From Climacium dendroides (taxonomy: Eukaryota; Streptophyta; Bryopsida; Hypnales; Climaciaceae), in contig OX467082.1 of assembly GCA_950106755.1 (NCBI GenBank), positions 8,184,001 to 8,248,000 of the forward strand: 64,000 nucleotides of DNA, given 5' to 3'. A program made the position numbers and the translations under genes. Shown in pieces: positions 54,083-64,000 of this stretch; the stretch's first letter is position 1, and each line of letters begins with the position of its first letter. The notes beneath the pieces were generated by a model. The model saw nothing but the letters and a program-made list of their open reading frames with translations. It did not search any database and had not been told where the DNA came from.

Positions 54083-56418
54083 ATGGACGTGTCATCGGGT
54101 TCTGAATCTAGTGAATTTAGACATGATGAAGAAGATTTTATGGCATTTTCAAAAGACAAATTTCAGAATGTCGAAGCAATGAATGTTGGGGTCCCAGAAT
54201 GCAAAGGTCTACCGTGTCGGCTTTGGAATACTCGGGTTGTCACCTTGTACAATGAGGTTGGAGTGCTTGTGGGTGAAGGTGTTTGTTACAGTGTGAACTC
54301 TGACCTTGTTCTAGGTGCCAATGGCCCTCTTGGTGACACCCATGTGGTGATTACATCTCCAAAACGCATAGCAAAAAGGACCTACCGGATAAACAAGTGT
54401 GCTCATTGTTGGCTTGGCCTATCCATCTTGTCTATTGTCGTGGAGCTAGCCTTAAAGACCATGAGGCTAGGGACAACTTCAACCATTTCCAATAGGCTTT
54501 TTTGAATCTGCCCTCTTTGACGTCTTTCAAACTATACACAAGTATCATTCGAAATGCGCCTCACAAGGCAAGTTTGAAATTGAAGGAGCTGCTTACTCAG
54601 GATTCCATCCACGCAATGTCTATCAAATTATGTTGTAGTCAGAACTACGTTCAGCCATTTCCTAGGGATAAGATTCGAGTCTTTCGTGAACGCATGTATC
54701 GCAACTCCATGTTCAAGCACAGGGCCTACATGAAAATGGATGTGTACAGATAGGTGCATGTTGACGAGTGTGGTAGACGAATGGTGTCAATTGACAACAC
54801 ACCAATATGTATGCGAGCGTGGATGCATATAGCTAGGGTCCCTGAGGCCACATTCTATCGCTACCAATCGTACATGAGGCCTGGTTGAGAGGCAAAGGAC
54901 CATGGCAAATTGGCAATAAGGGAACAGTGAAGCCAAAGAAGCACATTCAACAAGCTATAGCAACATTGAAGTACATTCTAGAAAAAGAAGCAGATCACAT
55001 GCCTCATCGTACGAAAACCCTGAAGTCAGGAGAGAAAGTTGTGGCCAAGATCCTACCTTCTACCTTCCAGTGGAAGGGTAAGATGAAAAGAATTCAATGA
55101 TGTCAATGTTGTTTTTGGACTGAGTGAGGTGTTAGCTTTGAACTTAAATAAGATTAGATGCTGTAAGTTCCTAGAGTATGAGGTGAAGAAGCCTGGAGAC
55201 AATTTAATTTGCGCAGTGTGGCACGTGTGACAAATTGCAATACCTCAAGAAAAGTGCTATAAGTGGGTCTCACAATGAACTGAAGTTTTCTTGGAAGTTG
55301 AATAGGCACATTGAGATTGCTCGAGCCATCAAAAGTTGTATTATGCAAATCGTCACCATTCGGTAACTTTTCCACATGAATGCCTCATAGTTATGCACGA
55401 CAAGATGGATCATGTAAAGACTGCTTCTCCAGTCTTTTCCCACAAGAGTAAAGAACTTGATGGCCTTGTGAAATTACCTATGTCTATCACTGGTATGATT
55501 GCTCATGGTCATGGAGATGTGCGTTACACACATTACAGTTTGGATCCTTTAAACACCATTCAAACTATACAATTGGTTCTATGGCAAAGTTGTAAGTTGC
55601 GGAATCTGGAATTGCCATCAAAGTCTTCTTCTCGGCAATTATTTTTTGGGTCAGAGTCTTCAAATTTGTTCAGGGCGGTGTTACAGGGTAAAGAGATGTG
55701 CAATGTGTCACTGCCACCACCTCCAATGAATGCAGTTTTAGCAATGCCTTTATCTTCTATTTTGAACGTGCAAATAGACAATGCCACTAGTGACAACACG
55801 AACAAATATGTTTTTTGTTTCTGGTCTCTACTTGTTGCTAGTAAGATCTTCAGAGAAGTGTATGTCAACTTCATGATTGTTGGTTACACACACGACAACA
55901 TTGACACATTGTTTAAAAGATGGAGCATACTGTTGAAGAAGGAAAACTTTCCAACAATCCCGACGCTCATGAAGTCATTCATGGATGTTGAATCCATTCC
56001 TACTATCCCTCACCTCATAGAGGAGGTGCTTGATTTCAAGCGTTTTATTGCAAGAAAATGAATGGATGGTGATGAAATCCTTGTGGGGCACATAAGACCG
56101 CAACAAGTGAAACTTTACCTTGACTCTACTGGATGCCTAGTCATGAAGTACAAGTTGAAGTGCACGAATGAAAACTAGTTAGGCAGGTATGGTCAAGCTA
56201 TTAAGTTGTGGAAAGAAGACGATGAAGGACAAAGTCTATGGCCATGTGGTGTGCCTTTGCTAGTACCACTCAAGTCAATGAAAGGTGTCAATGACATTGT
56301 CAAAGGTTTATCAGGATTCATAAACTATTGGGACAACTTATGCAAAGTAGATGTGAATGGAGAACATCGTAGAACGCTATATTCAAAATTTTGGGAGTTT
56401 AGGACTCTCCCAAAATAA
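54083..56418 (+). pseudogene. DUF8039/DUF7869-type transposon gene, decayed copy
   Basis: This is a paralogue of the reverse-strand gene at 57183-60018, similar along most of its length. Aligned pieces include VGVPECKGLPC, RERMYRNSMFKHRAYMK, MPHRTKTLKSGEKVVAKIL, HDKMDHVKTASPVFSHKSKE, YVFCFWSLLVASKIFREVYVN-like and GYTHDNIDTLFKRW. It is broken by TAG 54751 (Gln in the paralogue), TGA 54886 (CGA Arg in the paralogue), TGA 56059, TAG 56176 (Trp in the paralogue) and several frameshifts. One shift follows the SLVAWPIEL position and others lie around 55090-55330. It ends near residue 760 of the paralogue, so the C-terminal 190 residues are lost. Confidence 0.8.
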
Positions 56419-57182
56419 TATTGTCGATTTTGATACCAATACAAATGGATGTTTTGTATATAATTTAGGTTGACAAATATTAGACATACTAATTTTTTAA
56501 TGTAATTTCCATTAAAATGAGAGTGTAGTGACATACAAAGTCTCTAATTTGAACATTAGGTCAAATTTCAAGCACCAATGCTAACATTAATATACATAAA
56601 ATCTTTACTTTTTGAACACCATGTCATGAGCTTTGAAGTTGGTTGTAAAGGATGGTTCATGTCATTCAAACGGTCCGAGTTCTATTCTCATTGAATATGA
56701 ATAAGTGGTTGAGGGAGAGGCATGACTTGGTGCTGCCTAATGACCTATGCATGCAGCTAGGAAAGTTGTAACAATCAATCGGCCCCTACCCGAATTGTGA
56801 CAATTACTTAACACAATTATCAAACACATAGTCATTAGAACCACTACCCATTTTTTCCAGTTGCTTCAAATTATCAATAATATTAGTCATAGATATTATA
56901 ACATAAGTGCTTCAACAAAAATAAATTAAAACATAGAAAAATAATAAAACTCAAATGTACTTAGAAGCAATTTATTATAATTGAAATTGAATCCTCTTGT
57001 TTTGTAAAAACAAAAGCTACATTTCAAAGCATATAAACAATACCAAACTATAAATCCAAACCAACATAATTAAAGTATATGCCATCTACTGCAATATATA
57101 AATTCCATCCATTACACAGAATATGTGGATGGGAAATATAAAATAAAGCATACCACATATACCCTTATGTACATATGGCTTC
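56419..57182. other. AT-rich spacer, no gene
   Basis: The word ccattaaaatgagagt near 56511 resembles the reverse of the dispersed repeat edge at 660/17315. Nothing else is recognised. Confidence 0.4.
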
Positions 57183-60018
57183 TCAATTATAGGAACTCAA
57201 GCTCTCGTTAATGACTTCAATTTGTATAGTAGGGATCTTAATCATGCACTCCTGAGTGTCTTTCTTGATCCTCGACTTCCACGCTGTCATAAGAGCATCA
57301 GTGTGTTGCCAAACAGGAGGTTCAGTTTCATCTACCTTCCAACGCAGACCTCTTTCGCTGTCCCATCCGGTGTAGAAATCTATAACATCTTGATTCCTTG
57401 ATGTTGGACGGAAGTATTGAATACGGACACAATTCGGATTTTCTGGGCTGCAATTCGGATCAGACAATGCCCTTGCAATCCACACCGGATGAGTGTCACC
57501 ATCTGCGGGGCGAACCGCAACAAAATAGCCTTCAAACAAATCTCGAGCTACCCGAAAGGATGGATTTGGACGACCACTCAACGGCCCAACGTACGGGTCA
57601 TCTTCCCCAAACTCTTCACGCTCTTCACCATCCTCGTTCAATTCATCCGCTCGATCTGCTACTACTCGTGAAGTTGGCCAAAAACCATCTCTCAAAACAC
57701 CAAAGGTAGGTAATGGTTCCATCAACGCTGTCTTGACGCCACGCCAGTACCTCACTATGTGCTCGTAACGTCTTAGGTAATCCCCAGTGACATCTGCATT
57801 GCATAAATTGTCCCAATATTTCACGAACCCCGACACACCTTTGACGATGTCATCTAAGCCTTTCATAGGCTTCAACGGAACAGGCAGCGGTTCACCCTGT
57901 GGCCACAAACTTCGCCCTTCAACATCTTCTTTCCATAATTTGATGCCTCTTCCGTCTTCTCCTAACCACTCTGCATCAGTGCAAAGAAGTTTGTACTTCA
58001 TGACAGGGCACCCCGTTGAGTCCAGGTAGAACTTCAACTAATGTGGTTTTGTGTGTCCAACGAGGATGTCATCACCATCAACAAGCGACCCTGCTATAAA
58101 ACCCTTGAAATCGGGCACTTCTTCAATAAGGTGAGGGATAACGGGGATGGAATCCATATCCATGAATGACTTCATTAGTGCTGGTACTGTTGAGAAGTTG
58201 TCTTTCTTCAAATCCATGCTCCATCTTCCAAACAACGCATCTATATCGTCATGTGTGTGACCCACAATCATGAAGTTCACGTACACTTCCCGGAAGATTT
58301 TATTTGCGACAAGTAAAGACCAAAAACAGAAAACATATCTATTCTTGTTGTCTCCAGTGGCATTGTCCATCTGCACGTTCAAAATGGGCGGTAGCCGCAT
58401 GGCTGGAGCTAAAGTATTTGGCAACGGCGGTAGTGACACGTTGCACATGTCTGCACCCTCTAGTACAGCCTTAAACAAAGTAGTGGACTTTGAATTTTTG
58501 AACAACTCTCTAGAAGAAGACTTCGGAACTAACTCTAAATCTCGCAACAACTTTGCCATTGATCCAACGGTATAGTTGGAGTCATGGGAGAAGACATCCA
58601 AGCCATAATGCGCGTAGCGTACATTTGCATGACCATGTGCAAGCATGCCCGTCACAGAAACTGGTAGCTTCATGAGGCCATCGAGTTCTTTACTCTTGTG
58701 AGAGAACACAGGACAAGCGGTTTTCGAGTGATCCATTTTGTCGTGTATGATTGTAAAACATTCATGCGGAGACTTGAATGACAACTCTCGATTGATGTAA
58801 TATACATCCTTATGGGCACGAGCAATGGTAAGATGCCTATCCAATCTTCTTGCCCATTTCAAAGCAGTTTGAGATCCACTGATAGCACCCTTAACAAGCT
58901 CATTTAGCTTGTCACAAGTAGCACACCGAGCAAAATTATCCCCTGGCTTCTTCACATCGAATTCTGAGAACTTTGTGGACCTTATTTTACTCAAGTTCGA
59001 AGTGGAGATCTCCTTCAATCCGAAGGCCGCATTGGAATCATTGAGTTTCTTCAATTGGTCTTTCCATTGAAATGAGGTCGGAAGAATCTTTGACACGACC
59101 TTCTCACCTGCCTTTAGACTCCGGGTGCGATGCGGCATATGATCGGCTTCCCTGTCAAGGATGCACTTTAAAAAAGCTATTGCTTGTAGGGTATGTTCTC
59201 TAGGCTTCAACAGTCCTGTATTACCGTGATCCCTTGCTTCTCGATCGAGCTTCATGTATTTTGAGTAGCGATAGAATGTAGACTCAACAATTCCCGCAAT
59301 AAGCATCCATGCGCGCAAACACACATTTATGCCTTCAATTGTAACCATCTTCCTTCGATGTGCACCTTCATGAATTTGTCTGTGCACATCAGTCTTCATG
59401 AAGGCACGGTGTTTAAATGTTGAATTTCTGTACATTCTTTCTCGAAATGCCCGAATTTTCTCCCTCGGGAACGGTTGGACACAATTCTTATTGCAGCAGA
59501 CCTTGCTAGACACCATGTTGATTGACTCTTGTGTAAGGAGGTCTTTTGCTCTGACAGCAGTTTGACGAGGCGGATTTCGGTTGGCACTTGCATAGGGCCT
59601 AGCAGATTTGGATGATGGTGGATTCTTTAAACTTGCTTGCAGACGGTTGAATTTGTCTCTCTGTTCATGATCGCGTAAACTAGCACCACGACAGTGCACG
59701 AGCTCAATAGGCCAAGCTACTAATGAGAAGACATTCTCTTCAGAAATGTCCACTTCAAAATGTGATTTTGAAATGTGCACTGACACATGAGTGTCTCCAA
59801 GAGGTCCAGTGACACCAAGTACAAGATCTGAATTCACACTATGACAAGTACCTTCTCCAACAAGAACGCCCTCTCCATTATACAAAGTAACAAACCTTGT
59901 ATTCCATTTTTGTCGAGGAAGCCCTTCACACTCAGGAATGCCAACACTCATTTCTTGAGGTACTTGGAGTTCATCGTTTGATGAGTCTATGAGGTCAAGT
60001 GGGACATTAGCAGAGCCC
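57183..60018 (-). CDS. DUF8039/DUF7869-type transposon gene, nearly intact, one in-frame TAG
   Basis: Reverse-strand ATG 60018 (MGSANVPLDL) lies just after an acceptor-like gttacag. The frame is open to TAG 58040-58038 and continues in the same frame to TGA 57183, about 945 codons. Residues about 40-120 have the DUF8039 pattern (VTLYNGEGVLVGEG, GPLGDTHV, FSLVAWPIEL), common in plant transposon proteins. Residues about 360-660 fit DUF7869: CATCDKLNELV, IIHDKMDHSKT, LNVQMDNATGDNKNRYVF and FMIVGHTHDDIDALFGRW. These resemble an RNase H-like core with conserved Asp and His. The TAG aligns with a Gln codon (CAA) in the decayed paralogue. The C-terminal part (57183-58037) has a chromatin-reader-like composition (FEGYFVAVRPADGD, PVWIARAL). 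Confidence 0.8.
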
Positions 60019-60118
60019 ATATTATCTGTAACCATAAACCACAATCCGAATACAAAATTAATAGATGAAGAAAGACCTGTCAAATTTTATTTAATGTAAT
60101 TTTTTAATTTATATAAAT

Positions 60119-61258
60119 GCAGTTTAGGGCGGACCTCCCTAAACTGCACAACTAGACAGACAAAGTTCTAGATCAATGAAGACCAATCTGATCGAAATAA
60201 ATGATCATTGTACGGCTAACAACTCTTATCTGCTTCACAGTAGTGTGAAATTTTCTGAACACAGATGCCGCAGACCTGATTCATTTTCTTAATCTGTCAA
60301 TATCAATGGTGTGGCGCTTTGAAGCTAATAGCATGACCACTTTGTCAAATTTTAGAAACTAAATAAGACATCCCCTCATATTTTATTTCTTAAGTACAAA
60401 AATTGTGTCATTTCAATTTAGGGCGAACCTACCTAAACTGCATGAACATAGTGTGATATATTCCAGACTCGACATGCTCAAACCCTATAAATTGAACAAG
60501 GAAGAAGTGTATTTTAGGGCGGACCTCCCTAAACTGTATGACCGGTAGAAACTGCGTGAAGGTAGTCGAAGTCCTTTCTAAATTGAACAAGAACCGGCTT
60601 TGTTCACTGTTGTGCAATAAAAAACTATTGCAATGCAATTTAGGGCGGACCGTCCTAAAGTGTATGTCCGGACTCTCCGTGTTTTGAAGATATAGCAGTA
60701 CCTACCTAGTTAATGCTTCTAAAACATTTAGGTTTGTCAGTATGTAGTTTAGGACGGACCGCCCTAAACTACAATGAAAGTATATATAGCGTAAATATAA
60801 ATTGTCTTCATTTCAGTGGGTAAATGATGCATTGCAATTTAGGGCGGACCAACCTAAACTGCTCGTCCCACTAGTGAAAATTTTACTATATAGAATATAA
60901 ATTAAGGCATTGATGCATTTCATTTTAGGGCGGACCGACCTAAAGTGCATATCCAAACTGTTGATTTTGTGATTATTTATTAGAAACCCCAACTTATTCA
61001 AGTCTTTAGAAAATATTTAGGTTTGTCAATCTGCAATTTAGGGCGGACCGCCCTAAACTGCATGAATAGGGTCAAGGAAATTGGATTCAGTGCTACTGTA
61101 TTTTGTTGTCATATTCATAAAATTATTTTCCATCGCAGTGCAGTTTAGGTCGGACCGACCTAAACTACACTTCTTACAAAAACGTTATATGCTCGATATG
61201 AAATACAAGTCATGACATGGTCTACTTGCGTTTTAGGACGGACCGTCCTAAATTGCAC
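60119..61258. promoter_or_regulatory. Array of ten palindromes (AGGGCGGACCGCCCT type) upstream of the DUF7869 gene
   Basis: Centres lie near 60133, 60427, 60524, 60648, 60757, 60849, 60936, 61047, 61153 and 61243. The core is TTAGGGCGGACCGCCCTAA with variants in which both arms change together (AGGTCGGACCGACCT at 61147, AGGACGGACCGTCCT at 61236). Arms often extend to TGCA(G/A)TTTAGG. Spacing is 87-124 bp in nine consecutive intervals except the first, which is about 290. The array lies directly upstream of the reverse-strand gene (start 60018). Nothing between the palindromes is conserved. Confidence 0.88.
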
Positions 61259-61735
61259 GTCTTCAAAAACATGTAGCCCACTGAAGTTTCTAAATATAGA
61301 CCCGGATTTTACGGCTACAAACCAGGGTACCTATTCATACCGCAAAAATTGAATTCAGTATGATGACTTAAAACTGAACTTGTACTTGAAAATGTATGAG
61401 CACATTGCAAATTCCTCAATACGAAATTAAAATGTTCAAGAAGAAGAGGAAAACTCTGTCGAACTTGAAATCTGTTGCGTTCTATGACTATGCACAAAGT
61501 ACTGGAGTGCTACAAATGTCTGGACAAAGAAAATGCTTTCATCTGTTGGTTGTACGCAAAGCGCACCTTGAACTGCAGAACGCCTCGTCCAACTGTGTTC
61601 AAACCACAACAGAAGAAAATGACAACAATGAATAACAGAGAGCTTGAACAGGTTCACGATCACATAAGAAAAGCCAAATGAGAATGAGAACGACACTAAC
61701 AATCTCAACGCGCATACACAAAGCACCTGGCCAAC
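61259..61735. other. No recognisable gene
   Basis: Mixed sequence with short ORFs in both directions. No domain or repeat. Confidence 0.4.
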
Positions 61736-61751
61736 CACGCCGAGGGGAGCA

Positions 61752-61806
61752 AAGTTTTGGCGCGGGGGGGAACAAAGTTTTGGCGCCGGAAGGGGGCCGC
61801 GCCAAA
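61752..61806. promoter_or_regulatory. Cluster of three E2F-like sites
   Basis: TTTTGGCGCG (61757), TTTTGGCGCC (61777) and CGCGCCAAAA (61798, reverse) fit the E2F consensus TTTSSCGC within 55 bp of GC-rich sequence in an AT-rich region. In plants such sites drive S-phase genes. A possible transcript starts about 70 bp downstream. Confidence 0.5.
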
Positions 61807-61874
61807 ACAAAATGAATTCAAATTTCAAATTTTTTTTCGGGAGATTTGTTTTCCACTTTGTAGCACTTTTTCAG

Positions 61875-62082
61875 GTCACACGATCTTTGGAAGAAGTTCG
61901 TGCAGTCTTTCATTAGAAAAATAGTCGTCCACTTGACAGTGCTTACTTCAGATTCAAGCCTATTTCAGGTGTTTGCGGATTTGCAAAGTCAACTATTGGA
62001 AATTTTTTTCGCAAATCACAGTGTTGACAAAGCAAATTTTGCGCGCAATTTTTTGCCTAACATTAAAGATTTCCAGAAGTAG
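61875..62082 (+). CDS. Possible exon of an unrecognised gene
   Basis: After an acceptor-like tttttcag at 61867-61874, a frame encodes DLWKKFVQSFIRKI and about 50 more residues to TAG 62080-62082. It is followed closely by 'gtaggtgag', which could be a donor. The composition looks coding (hydrophobic and charged alternation), but no family is recognised. Confidence 0.3.
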
Positions 62083-62228
62083 GTGAGACATTCTCTCCTT
62101 CCTTTTCCTTGCCACGCAACAATGCATGTGCAAAGAATGTATTGAACTTTTGTAACTTTGTTGACTTTGCATTTTAAAAATAAAATCTCTTTGTTTACGA
62201 ATGTTGGTGTACAAAATGTAAACAACGC

Positions 62229-62279
62229 TTTAGGGTTTAGGGTTTAGGGTTTAGGGTTTAGGGTTTTAGGGTATAGGGT
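62229..62279 (+). repeat. Interstitial telomere repeat (TTTAGGG)n
   Basis: Five perfect TTTAGGG units are followed by two imperfect ones. It is the Arabidopsis-type plant telomere repeat. AT-rich complex sequence follows, so it is not a chromosome end. Confidence 0.9.
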
Positions 62280-64000
62280 CTAGTGTTAAAAATGTGGATT
62301 AAATGTTCAACATTCGAAAAAAGCGTACATACATAAACATTGAAAAAACTGGAAAAAAAAAGTTTTAACACTTTGGCATAAACCAAAGCCTTACAAATGA
62401 ACTTAAAAAAATTAATTGATACTTTTTCAAATGGGTTTGAGTAGTTAAAAAAATGTAAAAGTCCATGAAACCCTCTTTTTGTTTAAAATAATAGAACATT
62501 ATGAAAGACATACAATAAATCAATTAGTATCCTTGGCAAAGCCAAAAATTACTGTAACTAAAGTTATGCATTGGATTCCAAGCAAATTTTCAATGCTTGC
62601 CCATTTAATAAATCATGTACACGTTTCATGGCCACTGGACTGAAGATGTCCAAAATTTAAAATGTCATGAAATTTTTAACGTGAATATTCAAAATTTTCA
62701 TTAAGAAAGTTCAAATTAGTTGTGGGCATTATATTCAAATTAGTGCTGAGCATTATATTGAAAACAAAGTACACATACAATAAATAAAATAATTTTTTGT
62801 TTTTTTACAATGTACTACGTGAATTTTTACATTCCACATGAGAATGTAGAAAGATAAGCACATAAAATGAAAGATGCATTTGGTACTCATGTTAAAAATT
62901 ATGTAATTGTATATTTTTTTGCATGTTCAATGGAATCATGAACACCCTTTGCAGAGGACTTTCCTATTGCACTAAATAATAATTATGGTGTATGAAGATC
63001 CTATATGACGGACTTTTCAACTTTTTTAAACATAAACACATGACTAAACAATCATTTTTAACTGAAAATTTGGGTGATTGACATATACAATGAACTTTGG
63101 AAGTGGCAAAAGGTGAGGTCATCTCTTGAAGTGAAGAACATTAATTATTGAAATGATAAATTAGGGAAACCCATCATGGTGGAGTCCACCTTGCATTCAC
63201 ATCACACTCTCAATTATAAATTATAAGTTTACATTATGGTAATTCACACTCGCAAGTGCCATTCAATCATGAAGGCACTAGCACTATAATTATTTGAAAT
63301 GTGCCACCAATCATGTAAGATATTTTCTTAGTTATCTATAGAAAGTAGCCAAAATTTGAAAGGCATCTGTAGTACATTAAAATTTTAAGGTTTTATTTAC
63401 TTCTTCAAAAATGAGTTGGACGTCTGAACGCTCAATCCATGGAATTTGAGAATTCAAAATGTTTACAACTTGCACCATATTTATGTGCTTGCATGCAAAA
63501 CCTTTTTTTGTAGCTTTCCAGACTCAAATAATATACACTTGTAATAACACTTAGAGCTAGTGTTGGCATCGTGGATCGGTGGACCGATGTAATAAATTCT
63601 TCTCAACAATTTTTTAATCAATAAAATGAATTGGAATGTTCCTAATTTTAAATTTGGGTTCAAGATTTGTAACAAGATTCTTTGAATTCAACCCAATAAA
63701 TATAAATTTGTAGATTGTAATATATTTTTTTTTCATACCTTTTAATTATTCGAAATGGAACTACAATTTCATATGGATAAAAATTCGAAGTCTCTCAATA
63801 TCATTTATTGCAATTAATTTGTTTTGGCATGTCTCCAAGTGCCTAGAAGGAACATTAGTTTCGTTTTATTATGAAATCTAAATTGCTCATTTAGTATGCA
63901 ACTCGTACATGTATTTGGGTTTTATTATTTTCATATATGTCATGGCTTTTCAACTTTATTATTTGTAAACTACAGCACCTGAGTTATTCAATTAGAAGTT
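62280..64000. other. AT-rich intergenic, no gene
   Basis: Long A/T-rich sequence with no ORF of note and no repeat family seen elsewhere in the window. Confidence 0.5.

Noticed and set aside
7467..58040. A variant genetic code with TAG/TAA read as glutamine, as in some ulvophyte algae
   Set aside because: TGA also appears in frame, one of them opposite CGA in a paralogue, and long ORFs use CAA/CAG for Gln throughout with at most one or two TAG. In a true TAR=Gln code a large share of Gln codons would be TAR. Decay by C-to-T change explains both TAG and TGA.
60119..61258. CRISPR array
   Set aside because: The repeats are about 20-30 bp and palindromic with spacing near 100 bp, arms drift, and the context is clearly eukaryotic with transposon genes and introns. 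There are no cas genes.
62229..62279. Chromosome end
   Set aside because: Only about seven telomere units are present and 1.7 kb of complex AT-rich sequence follows.

Overview
The window looks like nuclear DNA of a large, repeat-rich genome on the land-plant/streptophyte side. The evidence is GT-AG introns, interstitial TTTAGGG telomere-type repeats near 62.2 kb, and plant-type transposon families: a CACTA transposase with its Transposase_24-like partner, Ty3/gypsy LTR elements with tRNA-type primer sites, and a DUF8039/DUF7869-type protein. The families fit a bryophyte or charophyte-grade alga best, but no marker here fixes the species. I see no ordinary housekeeping gene; nearly all coding sequence is mobile or formerly mobile.

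Layout. 0-5.6 kb: AT-rich repeats, including a tandem pair of TIR-bearing elements. 5.7-16.9 kb: a long intron-containing gene (gene 1) with a ParB-like motif, an amino-type DNA methyltransferase-like region and a C-terminal FCP1/NIF-like phosphatase. It is preceded by, and has its introns sprinkled with, short palindromes (AGGTCGGACCGACCT type). Its ParB exon is split by a clean 3.44-kb solo LTR (7984-11422, target duplication ACTTG). 17.2-24.9 kb: a decayed CACTA element with divergent TNP2 and TnpA-like genes. 25.6 kb: a 26S rRNA fragment, reverse strand. 26.5-31.7 kb: a 5' LTR of the same family as the solo LTR, followed by primer site and gag. 32.1-36.0 kb: a MULE-type transposase (GCM-like zinc region, MULE core, SWIM finger), reverse strand. 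36.6-42.5 kb: gene 2, a second ParB-like plus methyltransferase-like gene of about 12 exons with a 151-bp minisatellite in intron 2. 43.0-52.4 kb: nested LTR elements. 53.7-61.3 kb: two copies of a DUF8039/DUF7869-type gene, one decayed and one nearly intact, each with its own palindrome array upstream. 61.4-64 kb: AT-rich, little coding.

Three themes connect the parts. (1) Each DNA-transposon-like unit has its own short motif family scattered through its promoter and introns (AGGTC palindromes for gene 1 and one DUF7869 copy, AGGGC palindromes for the other DUF7869 copy, TGACGT/GATGTC motifs for CACTA), which looks like cognate binding sites. (2) Four related long LTRs each contain an ORF inside the LTR itself. 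(3) Many otherwise open genes are broken by single in-frame TAG or TGA codons; where a paralogue in the window can be aligned, most of these sit opposite Gln (CAR) or Arg (CGA) codons, as expected from C-to-T decay of methylated DNA.

Exon borders, domain names and element ends are read by eye. No database search or alignment program was used.
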